From Eleusine coracana subsp. coracana (taxonomy: Eukaryota; Streptophyta; Magnoliopsida; Poales; Poaceae), in contig CM064429.1 of the NCBI GenBank assembly GCA_032690845.1, positions 11,068,569 through 11,132,568 on the forward strand: a stretch of DNA of 64,000 nt, read 5' to 3'. Both the position numbers and the translations under genes were made by a program. Below, piece after piece: positions 1 through 12,628 of this stretch. Under the pieces are notes generated by a model. That model was not told the DNA's origin. It searched no databases and saw only the letters and a program-made list of their open reading frames with translations. Every line of letters starts with the position of its first letter. Position 1 is the first letter of the stretch.

Positions 1-2093
1 ATCCTGATCATTATTATTCAGCACCAAGACTTTAGACTAAGGAAGGCATAAACAATGCTCCTCATCAACAATATGAATCTTAATTTGGAAAGAGGTTCAT
101 CAACAATATGAATCTAATATATGTATATAAAACTGTATTTTAAGCGTGTCCCAGCCACCAAAATGCCCCTCATCAACAATATGAATGTTTTTTAGGCCGC
201 AACCAGATTACCGGATTACATATGCACTAGGAAGCAATTGCAGCCATTGCTTTAGGCCCATACTGGTTTCGGTTCGCTAGATCAATTTGGCCCAGACAGT
301 TTAATTTCATTTCATGGCTCCAAAGCTCGTGTTCAAGTCGCCCAGCCCAGAGCTCGCTCTTTCTTCTCTCTTTCTGTTTGTATAACCTCCTCCCTCAGTG
401 GCGCTATCATACTGTGGACAAGTCATGAAATATCTCCAAAAGAGAGCATGAAGTCATGAAATAGTAACATAAAAAAATTGCTCCTGAAACAGGAGGAAGA
501 CAAACAAGGAATACGCAAAGAACTGAAGCCAATTATCCGGTTAAACATATATACCTCACCGTTGGAAACGTGAAAAAACTCATGAGTAGAAATTTTGAAA
601 TAATGTATGCATGCACTGTGAATGATGATGCTTTGATACTGTGAAGAAATTTAACACCAAACTCAAATTTGTTTGCAGCATAGTTTCGGATAAAAAAGGC
701 TTATGAAAATTGAGATATATATGATTTTTTTTTCCTATTCTTAACAAGCATTGAAGAAAATAATTGACGTAAAAAATGAGCTTCCGTACTTCAGATATGA
801 GTTGACAGTCTTTAGTGGGGTCAGAAGATTTTAATGATGGTGAGCCTTTTTGACATTATCAAGACAGTCTGCTGCATGCTTTATTTGCCAATTCCATGCC
901 AAGTTACTAATTGTTGCATTGCACCATAAGCTATGCTCCAAGTTATTGTCAAAAAAAAAAAAAAATTATGCAGAGTGGAAGATGTGATCTAGAGGTTCAG
1001 TGCTGTAATAAGCTGGATTGGATGGATGGAAAGGTGAATAACTGAGTGGGTTGACGATGAAGCATCCACCATGTCATACACGTCTTTATCGCACTTATTG
1101 TAAAATGCAGATGTTAGTCAGCTGCTGCGCTGCACGAAGTCAACCGTCAACGTGGCTTGATCGTCTCTCATTCTTTTCCTGAATTTACTAGATTTTATAT
1201 GGCTCAATATATGACTGTTTTCATTGTTTATCACAGTGAATCTTCTTTTTTAACGAATTGGACCGAGGTAGTGCCGACTGACGCTATTTTCACTCCTGAA
1301 AAATACACTTTTTGGTGGCTTCTCGAAGGATCAGCATTCTTTATGATTATTTCGTGCTAAATATATCAAGGGATGGGAGATGAAAGAATCAATCAGCAGC
1401 TCCCAATGTGAAGATTAACCCGAGTGAAGCAACACAGACACGTAGGCAAAGCTGGGTTAGATTTCGACGGTGATAGAACTCGACAGCATGATGCAGAGAA
1501 TACAACGGTACCACTTATACTCAGCGATTGTAACATAGGACAGGGTGCCGTTATTCTTCGCGCCGGTCGGGCTGCTCGACATGTTCGCCGTCGAGGAGTG
1601 CGGTGAAGGAGAACGTATTCTCCGTGGAGATGAGGGTGTGCGGGTGCGACCGGTTCGGCGCATACTGCTCGGGGAGGCCGGCGCATCGCGATGCGTGCTC
1701 GACACCACGGAGGTGGGGTTCGGAACATACTGACAGGTTCCAAATCCAGTGTGACAAGACCGAATTGATGAGCAAGAGGTAAATAATCTGAAACGGGGAA
1801 TATCTAAACTCACTACAATGATGTCAACAATTCTGTATATAGGCTATTAATGTGTCCAAAAGTGTGGTTCATACTGATCAGAAAAAGATCAAAGGAAAGA
1901 GGCCAATGATTCTAGCACAAGTTCCTCACTGAGGACGACTAAGGTCGTCAAATGTCTGTCATCTAAGTTGGTGCTACAAAAATATGGTTCCATTAAATTG
2001 CATCAGGAAAACCTTGGCCTTGCAAGCACAATTGGTGCACAGATCTAGCGCACGTCAGTATCCTTGGGTAACTTGTGCCTTCCCATGAGTTAT
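1..2093. other. Intergenic region downstream of OST48
   Basis: AT-rich sequence with no gene I can support. It holds three near-copies of a short repeat (61-186), an A-run near 950-965, and a GC-rich patch at about 1545-1735 that stands out from its surroundings. The patch is open for about 62 codons on the plus strand and 74 on the minus strand, but I recognise neither product. The last part presumably contains the OST48 3' UTR and terminator, with no clear poly(A) signal that I would defend. Confidence 0.5.
61..186 (+). repeat. Three dispersed copies of an 18-nt repeat
   Basis: The string TCATCAACAATATGAAT occurs at about 62-78, 97-113 and 170-186, separated by unrelated spacers. Spacing is irregular, so this is not a simple tandem array. 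It may be debris of a transposon or a duplicated fragment. Confidence 0.6.
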
Positions 2094-5000
2094 CTATTTG
2101 TGGTACAGGTACACAAACGAGAATACGAAGAAAGCTCCCATCTGCAATGAGGAAATAATGTAAGAGCTGATGTATAGAAAATATACTCCTGCTAATGAAA
2201 ACAAAGCTTGGAAAATGCTAATGAATACAAAGCTTGGAAAATGCTAAGCTGTGGTGGCCTATGATAGTCTACACAGCAGACATCAACGATGAAGCCCTTC
2301 CAAAATGAAGCTTTAGAAGATGCAAAAAGAAAAGGTTAATATATTTAAGAGATCTTACAGTTGAGAACGATGCGGCATAGTACGGATATGCAGATGTTAT
2401 AAATCTCTCATACTCACTATGCCTGTAAGGGCGAACTGGGATCTGCAGCAAGCAAAAACAGATTACCCATGTAGCTTCATGGAAAGTTACAAAACAAATT
2501 AACAAAACCATACAACGTATGTGGCCGGATTGACCTACAGGAACAACTGCAAAAAGGAAAGAGTGCCATGAAACCAACCTGTTTCGTAAAGGAGAGACCA
2601 GTGTGTCCAAGTCTTTGGTACTCAACCTTGAACTGGAAAACTCCATAAACATCTGGAACTTTGAAGGATGTCGAATATAGGCCCTACATTGTGAAATATG
2701 ATACTTTAGCCACAGCAATATCAATATTAAGCTTAATAACACAACATAATTTCTTGATGGTGCACACCTTCTTGTCAGTCGACAGAGTTTTCAATACATA
2801 AGGACTCATCATGTAAAACTGAAGTTGAACATCATCAGCGACATATGGCTTCCAGCTTGTCCCAGACCATTCATAGATCTCAACCGAGTATTCCTTGAGG
2901 GGACATTTGTATTAGCGCATTTAACTTTTTCACTGCTCAATAGTCATGAATGAAAAAGAATTACCAGATCATCGTTTATGCGGTACATGCCAGGTTCATT
3001 TGTCTCCCCAATCTTGTGGTGCTTGACATTCACTGCCTGTAAATTCGAACATTACAAAGGTCACTCCACCCCTTTTCTGAAACAACCATATCCATAACAA
3101 ATAAAATGGGTAAGTGTGTGAAATAAGGCAAAATAAAACCTTTAGATGCCCCCTCTCATGGAAGACCCATTTACTAGTCTCAGTCACAAATTGCTCATTT
3201 CCAGCTCTCTCATGCCTGTAGTTATAAATTAGAATGAGCACGCAATAACTAATTTCTGTAAATATAAGCATCACAAAAAACTTCAGATGACAAACAATTC
3301 CCCTGCCCCAGGATACGCAGTAATCCAATCTGCACATATCCAACAACCATCCATCTCAAGTATGCTGCAAGCTTATGCACAACCTACACCACAGGCTACA
3401 GGAGTACTCACAGGTTTAGCATGCCCAAAGATCCTTGAACATGTCATTATCTAATAACTACTTTACCCCTTTATTCAGAACCACTCTATTAAATTTAGTC
3501 AACTGTCATCATATTATAAATCTTTAGCCTAAACCTCAATGATTGCAGCCCCAAGTGAAGAATCTAGTGCTATCCTATGAGATTAGAAGTTTAGAACTAT
3601 TGATGGGCATGATATAATATTGATCATTAATTGCAGGTGAAATCCAAACAATTGTAATAAAGCATGACAGAAGCTTCAAAACTAAGCTCACTTTGTCTTG
3701 CTACCAGCCTTTTGAACACCAGACTTGAGGAACCTGAATTAACAAGACATAATAAGCATTGTTTTTAAAGAAAACAGAATTCCATGTGTATGTTCATATG
3801 ATAGTACCGGTTGCTAAACATGTCCAGTGATCCAGATATCAGCACTCGAGCATTATTTCTTGCCTGCAGGAACACAGACAAAACTAGTTAAGAGAGACTC
3901 AACAGCAACCTTGAAAATCAGGGTTACATAAAACTGATGACACATAGTTGCTTCAGGCCTATGGTACATTAGTGAATGCATAAGAAACAGAAATCTTGCT
4001 AAGCAAGTGAAACAAATATAATTACCTGCATAACAGAAACCAGTGATATAGCTGACCCAGTGAGAGATGGTGGAGATGCCAACTTAGTCTTTGGGTTTGC
4101 AGAATATGCTGATGGAGAGGCAGATAGAACTTTCAGAACCTATCAATGTCCAAAGATGGCAATGAAATCAAGGGTTACAGAAAAACCAAAGAACTTATGT
4201 TCCATAGCAATGAAATAGAGTCAAAGAAATCATATTGTTGACCTGCAAATATCTGTAAAATTAACCTACTTACCAAGCTGTTTGATGGATTAGCCGCATG
4301 ACCAATTCCTCGAAATAATACAGGAGCCTAGTAAATGGAAAGAATGATTAAAAGCAGACAACAAATTGCATGTAAGCACTATAAAGAAAATGTAAAATGA
4401 ATTAACGAAGAAGAAAAAATCTCACTAGACCTTCATCAACATTCAATGCTAAGAAATGTTACCAAATCTAAAGTTGATTAAGCTTATAAAGAGATGCAGG
4501 CATAAAAGTAGCTCACTCAACCAGGAACAGATGTAAATGTAGCTCACTCTCGAATAGGAACAGACTTTACGAAAAACATACTTCATGGGCACACGGATCC
4601 AGTCATACTGGCGATATTTGGACACTATGAACAGCGAAGTTAAGCCAAGTATTGCTAATGTGATAGAAAGTAGAAGAACAAAAGGCCAACATCTGCTAAC
4701 TGCAAATACTGAAAAACATGAATATTGTAACGAAGCATCCATTCAAAATTAAAGTAGTTCCAAATTGACACAATGAGATTGGTTCATCCCTTAATTTTAG
4801 CCTTAATTTAGATTAGATCTGACTATGGACTATGGTTTAATCTAATGGACATGTAATAAGTGTAGAAGGTATGAAGCATTGAACTTGGAAGAATCTCGTT
4901 CAGTTTTTGGTATTACCACTAACCTCAATCTTTTTAGACCCGAGTATGACATCTGATTGGATGAGATCATCACCAGCGATCAAGGTGTGATCGCCATCAA

Positions 5001-5962
5001 CATCAGTGACAGCATAGTTAGTGTGATCAATAACCATTGCCTCTGGATCCTGAAAACATTGAAACTCAGGCCATTGATTCAGTGAGGTAAAAGAAAATGG
5101 AGACATAGGCATTGATAAATCAATGTATTGCCTACAGAAAAACTTGCCTCGTCAAAATCAACACCGCACTCTGTTGCGATGCCCCGGATAAGATCAGAGG
5201 CGGATGAATCTGCCGCCAGGATCATATCATGACCGGCATCAATGAATTCCAGGACTGCGTTCTGGTCCACTGATCCACCAAAACCTGGCATCAAACAGAG
5301 ACGAATATTAAAATCCAGTAGAGCGGGTCAAGTATTGACGAACAGAGTCAAGTCATGCGCAACTAGTTCAATAAGATGCAGAGTAGATATGTAACAATCT
5401 AGTGTGCAGCTTGAACGCCCTTGGTATCCTTAAGATCCCCGTTTTCTCCCCACTAGAGCTCAGAGACTACACACTAATTCCAAAATGAACTCATTGCTTA
5501 TACGAATTCCCGGAAGTCGCAGTTCCACGAAACAGATCACAGAATTCCACTGACAGACCACTCGACGAGCGAGGATCAGATCGGACCAACAACCGCCGCC
5601 GCATCCTAATCTTCACCCGTCCCGTCGAATCTAGAACAAAACCCACCCAAGAACCGCAGATCGGATCTCTCCGAGAAGGGGGAGCACTCACGCGTCGTGG
5701 AGGGGGCGAAGAGCACGAGGCCGTCGTAGAGGTACCGGCCGTAGCGGTGGAGCGAGAGCTTGGGGTCGTCGGCGAGGCGGAAGTCCAGATCAAACCCGCG
5801 CGCCTGGAGAGAGCCGAAGAAGGCCGAGTGCGAGGACCGCACCGCCAGGTCGTCCAGCAGCACCAGCAGCCGGCGGCCCCGGGGCCCCTCATCCTCCCCG
5901 GACACGGCGACGGCGAGGATGACGAGGAGGAGGAGCGCGGCGAGGTGGCGCGACGCCGCCAT
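2094..5962 (-). CDS. OST48: OST48, 48 kDa subunit of oligosaccharyltransferase (13 coding exons)
   Basis: A subunit of the ER oligosaccharyltransferase complex, which transfers the lipid-linked glycan to Asn-X-Ser/Thr sites (DDOST/WBP1 family). Coding exons on the minus strand: 5962-5692, 5284-5148, 5049-4924, 4327-4274, 4139-4026, 3863-3808, 3733-3692, 3215-3140, 3036-2965, 2893-2768, 2683-2579, 2442-2359, 2141-2094. They sum to 1311 nt, 436 aa plus stop, with all phases closing; this is close to the usual plant length. Residues 1-22 form a hydrophobic signal peptide (run LLLLVILAVAV). A large luminal domain follows, with family motifs such as RRLLVLLDDLAVRSSHS, AGHDMILAADSSASDLIRG and IPVRPYRHSEYERF. 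The C-terminus has one membrane segment (MGAFFVFSFVYLY) and a two-residue tail, HK. The start is the first ATG before the signal peptide. Intron 2 begins with GC instead of GT. Nothing appears broken, so the gene should be functional. Confidence 0.95.
5146..5151 (-). other. OST48: Non-canonical GC donor of OST48 intron 2
   Basis: On the minus strand the exon ends ...GACGAG and the intron starts GCAAGT, giving AG|GCAAGT, the strong consensus for GC-AG introns. The acceptor is TTTTCAG|GAT at 5049. The protein reads through in frame as DFDE|DPEA, as the family requires. No GT nearby would keep the frame without adding residues foreign to the family. Confidence 0.88.
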
Positions 5963-6929
5963 GGCTGCGCAGATCTCGCGGCGCGAGGGGTTTTGATTTC
6001 TGGTGGGGGTTTGGAGTGGCGCCGCAGCGACGGAGACGACGACTCGAGGGATGGAGCTATACGTGGGAGCTTTGGAGGGAGGGAAGTGGCTTGGTCGTCC
6101 GACTGGAGATCTAACGGCTCAGATCGAGTTCAAGCTTCCTGCCGTTTGTTATCTTGTTTGAGAAAATGGCCATCTTTCTTTTCTAAATAAAATAATTAAC
6201 TTAATCATCCGAGTTCAAGAGTTGATCAATTTTGGCTGAAAGTAGTACTCACTCGGTCAGAACTTGTTTCAAGATAAATGTACCATATGATTTTCCATGT
6301 TTCAAGCTTGACACTTACAAAGGTCATCAATCCATAGTTTTTAACTTTTTGACCAGATACTGTCCGAACATCAAGTACTTATGACAAGGAAATCCAAAGT
6401 TGAGTGCACGCCCCCGCCCCGCTTTCTCAGAATCAATTGACAGCAAATATTTGTCACAAAAAAAATAAGTAGATATCTGATAGTGTGTACCGACTGTTGA
6501 GTACTGTATGAAAGCTAAACTGATCTCATTAATCAATGAAACAATTCAGTGAATCTGTTCGACAAGCAGGCTACAATACATCAGCGTCGATTAGATCATT
6601 TACTCTCTATATGGTTCAGGTTTACAACAAAGAACAAAAAAGAAAGGGCCCGCACAAGTAGGCATTGTAAGCCGGAACTCTGGTAAGAGTTATAAATCAA
6701 GATATTACGCTTTCCAGAATCACTGATCACCAATTAGCAACTAAAAACAAATTGCTCATCAGATGTAGCAATTGGCGCAACATAAGCTGACCTTCACCTT
6801 TTACCACCTTGAAGAAACCTGGCTCCAACCCATTCCTGTGGAACCATGCCAGAATTTCAGTCTGAATAAACAAGGGATCCAGCATGCCGAGAGCCACTGA
6901 TAAAAAGCTCATAAGCAGTACCAAATTCA
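5963..6929. other. Spacer: OST48 promoter and transporter 3' flank
   Basis: The 967 bp between the OST48 start codon and the transporter stop codon must hold the OST48 promoter and 5' UTR (GC-rich near 5963-6120) and the transporter 3' UTR. Both genes are on the minus strand. I see no clear TATA box or repeat. Confidence 0.5.
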
Positions 6930-9900
6930 TCATATTAGCTCCTGCTCCTTGAAAGTGGCCAATTTTGCATTCTCTCTATCACGCTTGAACACAAGATACA
7001 AGGGGCTATAGAACAGCACACAGACACCGAAAGGCACAATCATCATGGTCAAAAGCCCTCTTGAGAGTGCATAGGCCCCCTCCGCTGATCCGTTGGCCAG
7101 GTTCACTGTCTTGGCATCATAGCCATATATCTTCTCAGTGACCAGACCGACAGCAGGAGCAGCCAGGGAGGCAAATGAACCCTCGAACGCACGATCAAAG
7201 GCGTAGATCATGGTGCGGTGTTTGGGAGGGACCACCTCTGCAAACATGGGGTTGTTCGCCGAGGTGGCGCACCAGCTTATTGTGATGCCCATGAAAAAGA
7301 GTGTGACAGCAAAGGCGTACCAGTAATCCACTGACTGAGGGATGACTGTGAGGAGGATCCACGAGAATGGGATACCCATGAACGCACTGAATTGAGCACA
7401 CATAACACGCGCCGAATCTGGGTAGTACTGTGACAAGCGGTCAGCTATAACTCCGCCTAGAAATGCTCCGCTGGCACATCCAATAGCGAATAGACTGTTC
7501 AGCGCTGCCGAGCTGCTATTGTCAAAACCTAAGAGGATTCAAGAATGTCTATGTTAAAACTGGGAGCACTGCATCAGTTTGAATGACAAAAGTTACATGT
7601 TTTTTTCTTACCGATGAGTTCAAACCACATTGTGAAGAAAACAATGGCAGTCCATGGTAGTGAACCAATTATCCCTTGCAGGACAATTATCTGGAAGGTT
7701 TTCACTTTCATAACTGATCTCGTTGCCACCCAAGAATCCCTCCAGAGAGATGGTGGAGGAAGAACTTCTTTGCTGGATAAATGTAACCTGGGCGATGACG
7801 ATTTTTGTGGTTATACACGTGCATATCAAGGTTCACAGATGTTAACTCAATTATATGATATGAAGTTTGATTTGTGCCGGAAGAAGGATATCACAAAACC
7901 ATGAGAAAATGCGATCAAAGCAATAACATTTTAAGTTAAAATACCATGTCAATATGCTTCACAGAAAGTGACATCCTACATGCAGTGTGGCAACAGCAGA
8001 AGGGAGAAAGTAATCCTTGAAGTACAGACGTTCACTGCAAATTTAGTCCCTACAAGCAAATGAAGCGCCCTAATGACAATTATCTGGAAGGGTTGTGGGA
8101 ATGCAACTTCACATGGCCAGAAGGATGTTAATTTAACCTTTTCTTTTACAAAACGAGCATGTTTGGATAGTTTTTCTAACACTTGATTAATGAACCTCCA
8201 CAACAAGAGAAGGTCATACCTTTCATAATCACCATCATCAAGAAGATGATTGCCGGGGATCCTTCTAGGGTCAATTGCATATAAGTACACAAGAATTCCA
8301 ATTATCAAGCTAACAAGTGCAACCATTATAAATGCAACACGCCATCCTGGCAATCCCCAATAGTCATTCCCAGCCATAATAGTTGCCAAAATACTACCAC
8401 CTATACCACCTACTGCACCAATGAGGCTTAACAAACCAAATCCTGCACCACGTGTTCCATCTCTATAACTGTCAGCAATAAACGATTGGAGTGCAGGTAT
8501 TACAATAGCAAGCCCGAGACCGTTTACAGCTCTCCAGAACGCAACCTGTCGAAAATGCTGGCTAACACCGACAGCCCCTGTTGATAAGGCCCAAAAGACA
8601 GTCCCTATCGCAAGCACTGTGGGGCGATCGTAGTGAAGAGCAAGGATGCCTGCCAACGGAGATGCTATTGACTTCAGAAAGTTCATTAAAAACGTGAGGT
8701 ATCCCAGGTCAGTAGGACCAGCATTGAAGGCTGCACTGACTTCCTTGTAAACAGCTGGAAGGAGATTCTCGTCAGCACGCTCCATGATGGAAGCCAGATT
8801 GATCAAGATGAGAGATACAGAGAAACCAAGTATCTTTTTTGTTCTGCAAGAACAAAAAAAAGTTAGCATGGTTACTCTAGATAATGTGAATTATATTCTC
8901 AGTTCATTAAAAAATTGATGAGATTCTTAAAATAGACAAAACTAGAACACAAAGTTATTTAAGTTATTTCTGGTATCCTCTGCCTCTTAACAAAAATATA
9001 ATGTTTCTTTGACAATATACTGACAGATCAATGTGTGGAAGCAAAGTGCATACAAAGTTACAAACTTAAGTTGTATTCAGATATGACAGTGTTTCTCAAA
9101 TTGGAGAATCACCAGGCTTCCAAAATGAGTGACCTATTTACTATAGCAAGTTTTACATGAAGCATCAGATGATTTCCATTGTAATTTTGATTACGTAACA
9201 CTTGCCTTAACTTAAAATGGATTGCAAATTTTCTTGTTAAATTACATGGAGCATCAGATGACTTGTTTGGTGCATCCCTGAGTCATGTCATGATGAGCGG
9301 TTAGCACTGACACCCAGTAGCGAAGCTAGAACGGAGAGGACCCTGGTGCCGCCCCTTTATAAGTACATGTTTTGAAGGAAATTTTAGTTAAAAATACACT
9401 ATTCACAAAGGAGAAATCAGATTGGACCCTGGTGCATGTGCACCAGGGTACTTGAACCTGGCTTCGCCAGTGCTGACACCCCTCTACAACCAACTATTAG
9501 TGCTACAAAGCAAATGTTTGGGTAGTACTTCTCTTTAAGACAGGGTTGGTTGTAACTTATTAGCGCATTTGTAGCAGCACCGCCTACAGTACTACAAGTC
9601 TACAACATGTACCTTGCACGATAGCATGGCAAATCTCATCATAAACCCATGGTAAAGGAGACCCCACCTGTGTTCGTCTCATAGGAGAACATTATGATAG
9701 ATTGGAGGTACTTAAATGCCTAGCTAGAAATAAAGAATTTATATGCTAATCGTGCAACCTATGATGAACACAATGACCATTGCAGAGCTAGCACGAGAAA
9801 AAAAAATTGCATAAAGATCACTACTTTCTTGACGGATCAAGAATCTTCAACAGTAAAATTCTTGCCCTTGCCATTTCTGGACAAAGAGAAACAAACAAAC

Positions 9901-10931
9901 AGAAAAACAAGGAGATCAGAAGAAACCCCTCACATTTTCCACTCAAAAGAAGGTGGGTGTCCACTGTCCACTCAACAACACCAACAACATTGTGCCAACA
10001 ATAAGGGATCTTAAAGAATAAAGACTGTCTGAAGTGCGGTGCATATCCTTGAAACCTTCTTCCAGTTCCACCTATCCGAAACTACGGCAGCAACTCAGGG
10101 TTGCAAGCTTTTCCAGCTGCCCACTGAGAAAAGTGAATATTAGTGGGGGGGGAAGGTCAACGCCAAGTGCACGAGCAGAAGTTGTTCGTGCTGATGTCAC
10201 CACGCTCCAATGGGGGCCACGCCAAGCCGATCCTGCTGCTGGGATAATCTTAGAAAAGAAAGGAAAAACGAAGGTTGACTTGTTCATACTAATTCACAGG
10301 CATCCCGGCTCTTATCTAGGAGACTGGGACCGATTTTGGCTGCTGCAGTTACCATTCAGCCCAAAAATCACGCGGAACGTCAGGGATCTAAACGAAAGCA
10401 ACAAGCGCGGCCGGCCACCTTTTCTTTCGTCACTCGAACATTCTCCTTGGGCCCCTAATCTTTTCCTGTCCAACCGAAAGGGGGCGATCAAACTTTGAAG
10501 CATTGCTGACAAATACGAGCGCAAATCAATTTCTTTAGCTGTATATTCCTGCTGAATCTAGCGTTAAAGTCCATCAAGTTCCCTTATCCCTTGGAACTTA
10601 GTGCGGCTAAACGGACCAGAAATCTACAACGCTAAAAGCTAAAGTATAAGAACACGAAGCGCTCAAACGACTCGATTTTGTTGGAATCAGTAGAGAGAAT
10701 CAGTCAAACAAGATCCCAGCACCCTATCTCCATCGAACACTAATTGTAGAATTCAAATAAAAGTTGGACGAAACGTAAAAGTTTGTGACTGAAGCCCAAA
10801 AGGAACGCATGAACCGTGGAAGCAAGAACTACCAAGAATGAAAGGGAAAATGGGTGAGGGGATTACCTCATGCTTGAGGACGGGGTGAGCGGGGAGGTGG
10901 GGGAGGAGCGTGCCCTGTGCCGCATAGCCAT
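6930..10931 (-). CDS. Major facilitator superfamily transporter, spinster/UNE2-like (4 coding exons)
   Basis: A probable 12-helix MFS membrane transporter of the plant group that includes Arabidopsis UNE2 and spinster-like proteins; the substrate cannot be read from sequence. Coding exons on the minus strand: 10931-10867, 8843-8220, 7787-7612, 7528-6930, total 1464 nt and 487 aa, with all phases closing. The start ATG has G at +4. The N-terminal tail (residues 1-22) is short, basic and Ser/Pro-rich. Residues 23-229 give the first six-helix bundle, with the conserved run FWRAVNGLGLAIVIPALQS followed by FIADSYRDGTRGAGFG. The central loop includes DPRRIPGNHLLDDGDYER. Residues 288-487 give the second bundle, with the family block NNPMFAEVVPPKHRTMIYAF and a charged C-terminus ending KEQELI. 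Intron 1 is 2.0 kb and holds a hAT-like MITE. The gene lies in tandem with OST48, 967 bp upstream of it. It appears intact. Confidence 0.9.
9315..9472. mobile_element. hAT-like MITE in intron 1 of the transporter gene
   Basis: A 158 bp element flanked by the 8-bp target duplication CTGACACC (9307-9314 and 9473-9480). Its ends are imperfect inverted repeats: left CAGTAGCGAAGC, right (reverse complement) CACTGGCGAAGC. Eight-bp duplications and CA-starting termini fit hAT. It has no coding capacity and contains the small inverted pair CCCTGGTGCA/TGCACCAGGG near its right end. Confidence 0.8.
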
Positions 10932-11863
10932 GGATGAGATTGGTTCGAGTGGAAGAAGCAGCACCCTTTGCCTCCTTCCCGCTGCGCACTCCCCGCTGGC
11001 TTGCCCTTGGAGGTTTGGATGCACTGATGGCGAAGCCGAATCGAGCGAGGCAGCGCGGAGTGGAGTCACCGGCTGGAGGGAGAAGAGAAGACGACGCAGG
11101 CAGCAGAGTTGCGCGAGGACAAGGTGGTGTGGCCCTCGCTCCCTTGAAGATTTGTCCTTTTCTCCAAAATATATTATAATAACGAATTTTGTAAAGCTAG
11201 GGTTGTCAGTTTTTGGGAGAGCTAAACTGAGATCACATTTAGTAATATTTTGAGACATGAACAAGGAGCTTGCTGGTAGCATTATCTATTGACTTCACAT
11301 TTTAGAGCAGATTATAGATGAGAGCATCATGCTCCTAGCGGGTGAGATTTCTCTCGTGCTTCCACTAGGATTTTCAAAATCGGTAACCAGCTTGTTAGTT
11401 CGGTTAACTAAAAATTATTTCGGTCCAGTTTCATCGAATAGACAGTTTTTAGTTATTTTTCAAATCTCGTGCTATAGTAAAATGGTTAATCGATCAATTT
11501 TCTCGATTAATCGACCGGTTTTGTGAACCTTGGTTCCTACAAGGGACTAAAATAATAGGCAAGTTTGAGAATTAGCATTGATGTCATCCTTACTTATTCT
11601 TGTGCGAAGGTGAGAAGGATATATGCATTGACCATTGGGTAATGCCAACAACATATGAGCAACAAAGTTAGAAGCATGAATTTAATCCTTATAGAAACAT
11701 AAGTTAGTTTTTTTACTTGAATATAAATTTTAGTATTGGTATTTGTTTATATATTTATAAGAGATCATTCCAATTACAATGTTTTAATAGTTATTTTTCT
11801 AAAAAAAGATGTTTTGTGCACTTTTATTGAGGAGGTACCCAACTTTGTGATTAAGTAAAAGCG
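10932..11863. other. Transporter promoter/5' UTR, then unassigned DNA up to the Gypsy element
   Basis: The GC-rich part just upstream of the start codon (10932 to about 11150) fits a 5' UTR and core promoter read on the minus strand. The rest is AT-rich. I see no gene or clear repeat in it. Confidence 0.45.
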
Positions 11864-11868
11864 AACAC

Positions 11869-12509
11869 TATTGGGGGATCACTTCGTAAGCCACCCCTCG
11901 AGGGTTTATCAAAGTCGGGTTGTGAATAAAAGTCAAAGTTAACCATTGCTACTTTTTTTTATTATTAACCATAACTTCGAGGTACAGGTGTCCATCGAAA
12001 GCCTCAAAAAAACCAAGACCCTTCGAGCGGTACCTCCGCGCCCATGAAGGATGAAGCCATCACCCTCCGAAGGACAGAGCAGTGGACCCTTCGAGCAGTA
12101 CCTTTTCACGCCCTTGAAGGATGAAGCCATCATACTTCGAAGGACAGGACACCGGGCAAGATCAAGAACTGGCATGGCGCGAAGAGGGCAACACGTGGCG
12201 CCAACACGTGTTGTGACGTGCGGGATAAGGAAGGGTACCAGAAAAACTCAAATGACCGATTTATCCTTTATGATAATTTTGTACAGAATATTCAGAGAAT
12301 ATAGTAGGTAATTAGGGATAAAATGGTCATTTACATATGACCTAAGTACGGGCATATAAATAGAACACCCCTACTTACTTGTAACGGGATGAATCTTTTT
12401 GGGAATACGTGAGGGGAGCCCATTGTTCCATTCCGTACCCTTCGTGATTCCTTTTCATATTTACTCTTTTTGTTAGTGGCACTAAAGCTCGCGCTTTATG
12501 ACACCAATA
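11869..12509 (+). repeat. 5' LTR of the Gypsy element
   Basis: It is 641 bp and matches 24355-24993. Its termini read TATTGG...CCAATA, where the 3' LTR has the canonical TGTTGG...CCAACA. A TATA box, TATAAATAG, lies at 12355-12363. Two or three blocks resembling CCCTTCGAGCRGTACC...GAAGGATGAAGCCATCA recur inside (about 12018-12150), giving the LTR a tandem-repeat interior. Confidence 0.93.
12355..12363 (+). promoter_or_regulatory. TATA box of the Gypsy 5' LTR
   Basis: TATAAATAG lies in the promoter (U3) part of the LTR and is kept in the 3' LTR at 24840-24848. Transcription of the element would start about 30 bp downstream. Confidence 0.7.
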
Positions 12510-12510
12510 G

Positions 12511-12524
12511 TGGCGCCCACCGTG
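12511..12524 (+). other. Primer binding site of the Gypsy element
   Basis: TGGCGCCCACCGTG follows the 5' LTR by one base. The leading TGG pairs with a tRNA 3' CCA end. This TGGCGCC type is common in Tat/Athila-group Gypsy elements; I do not assign the tRNA. Confidence 0.75.
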
Positions 12525-12628
12525 TTGTGAGCTCGTACATAAGCTCACGATGACTCAGCTCTATGGACTGCTGTCTTCGAGCGGCACCGCCCCCCCCCCC
12601 CTGAAGCAGCGCTCTGGGAGACCCTCAC

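Noticed and set aside
5491..6190. Plus-strand and alternative minus-strand ORFs over OST48 exon 1
   Set aside because: Shadows of the GC-rich first exon of OST48.
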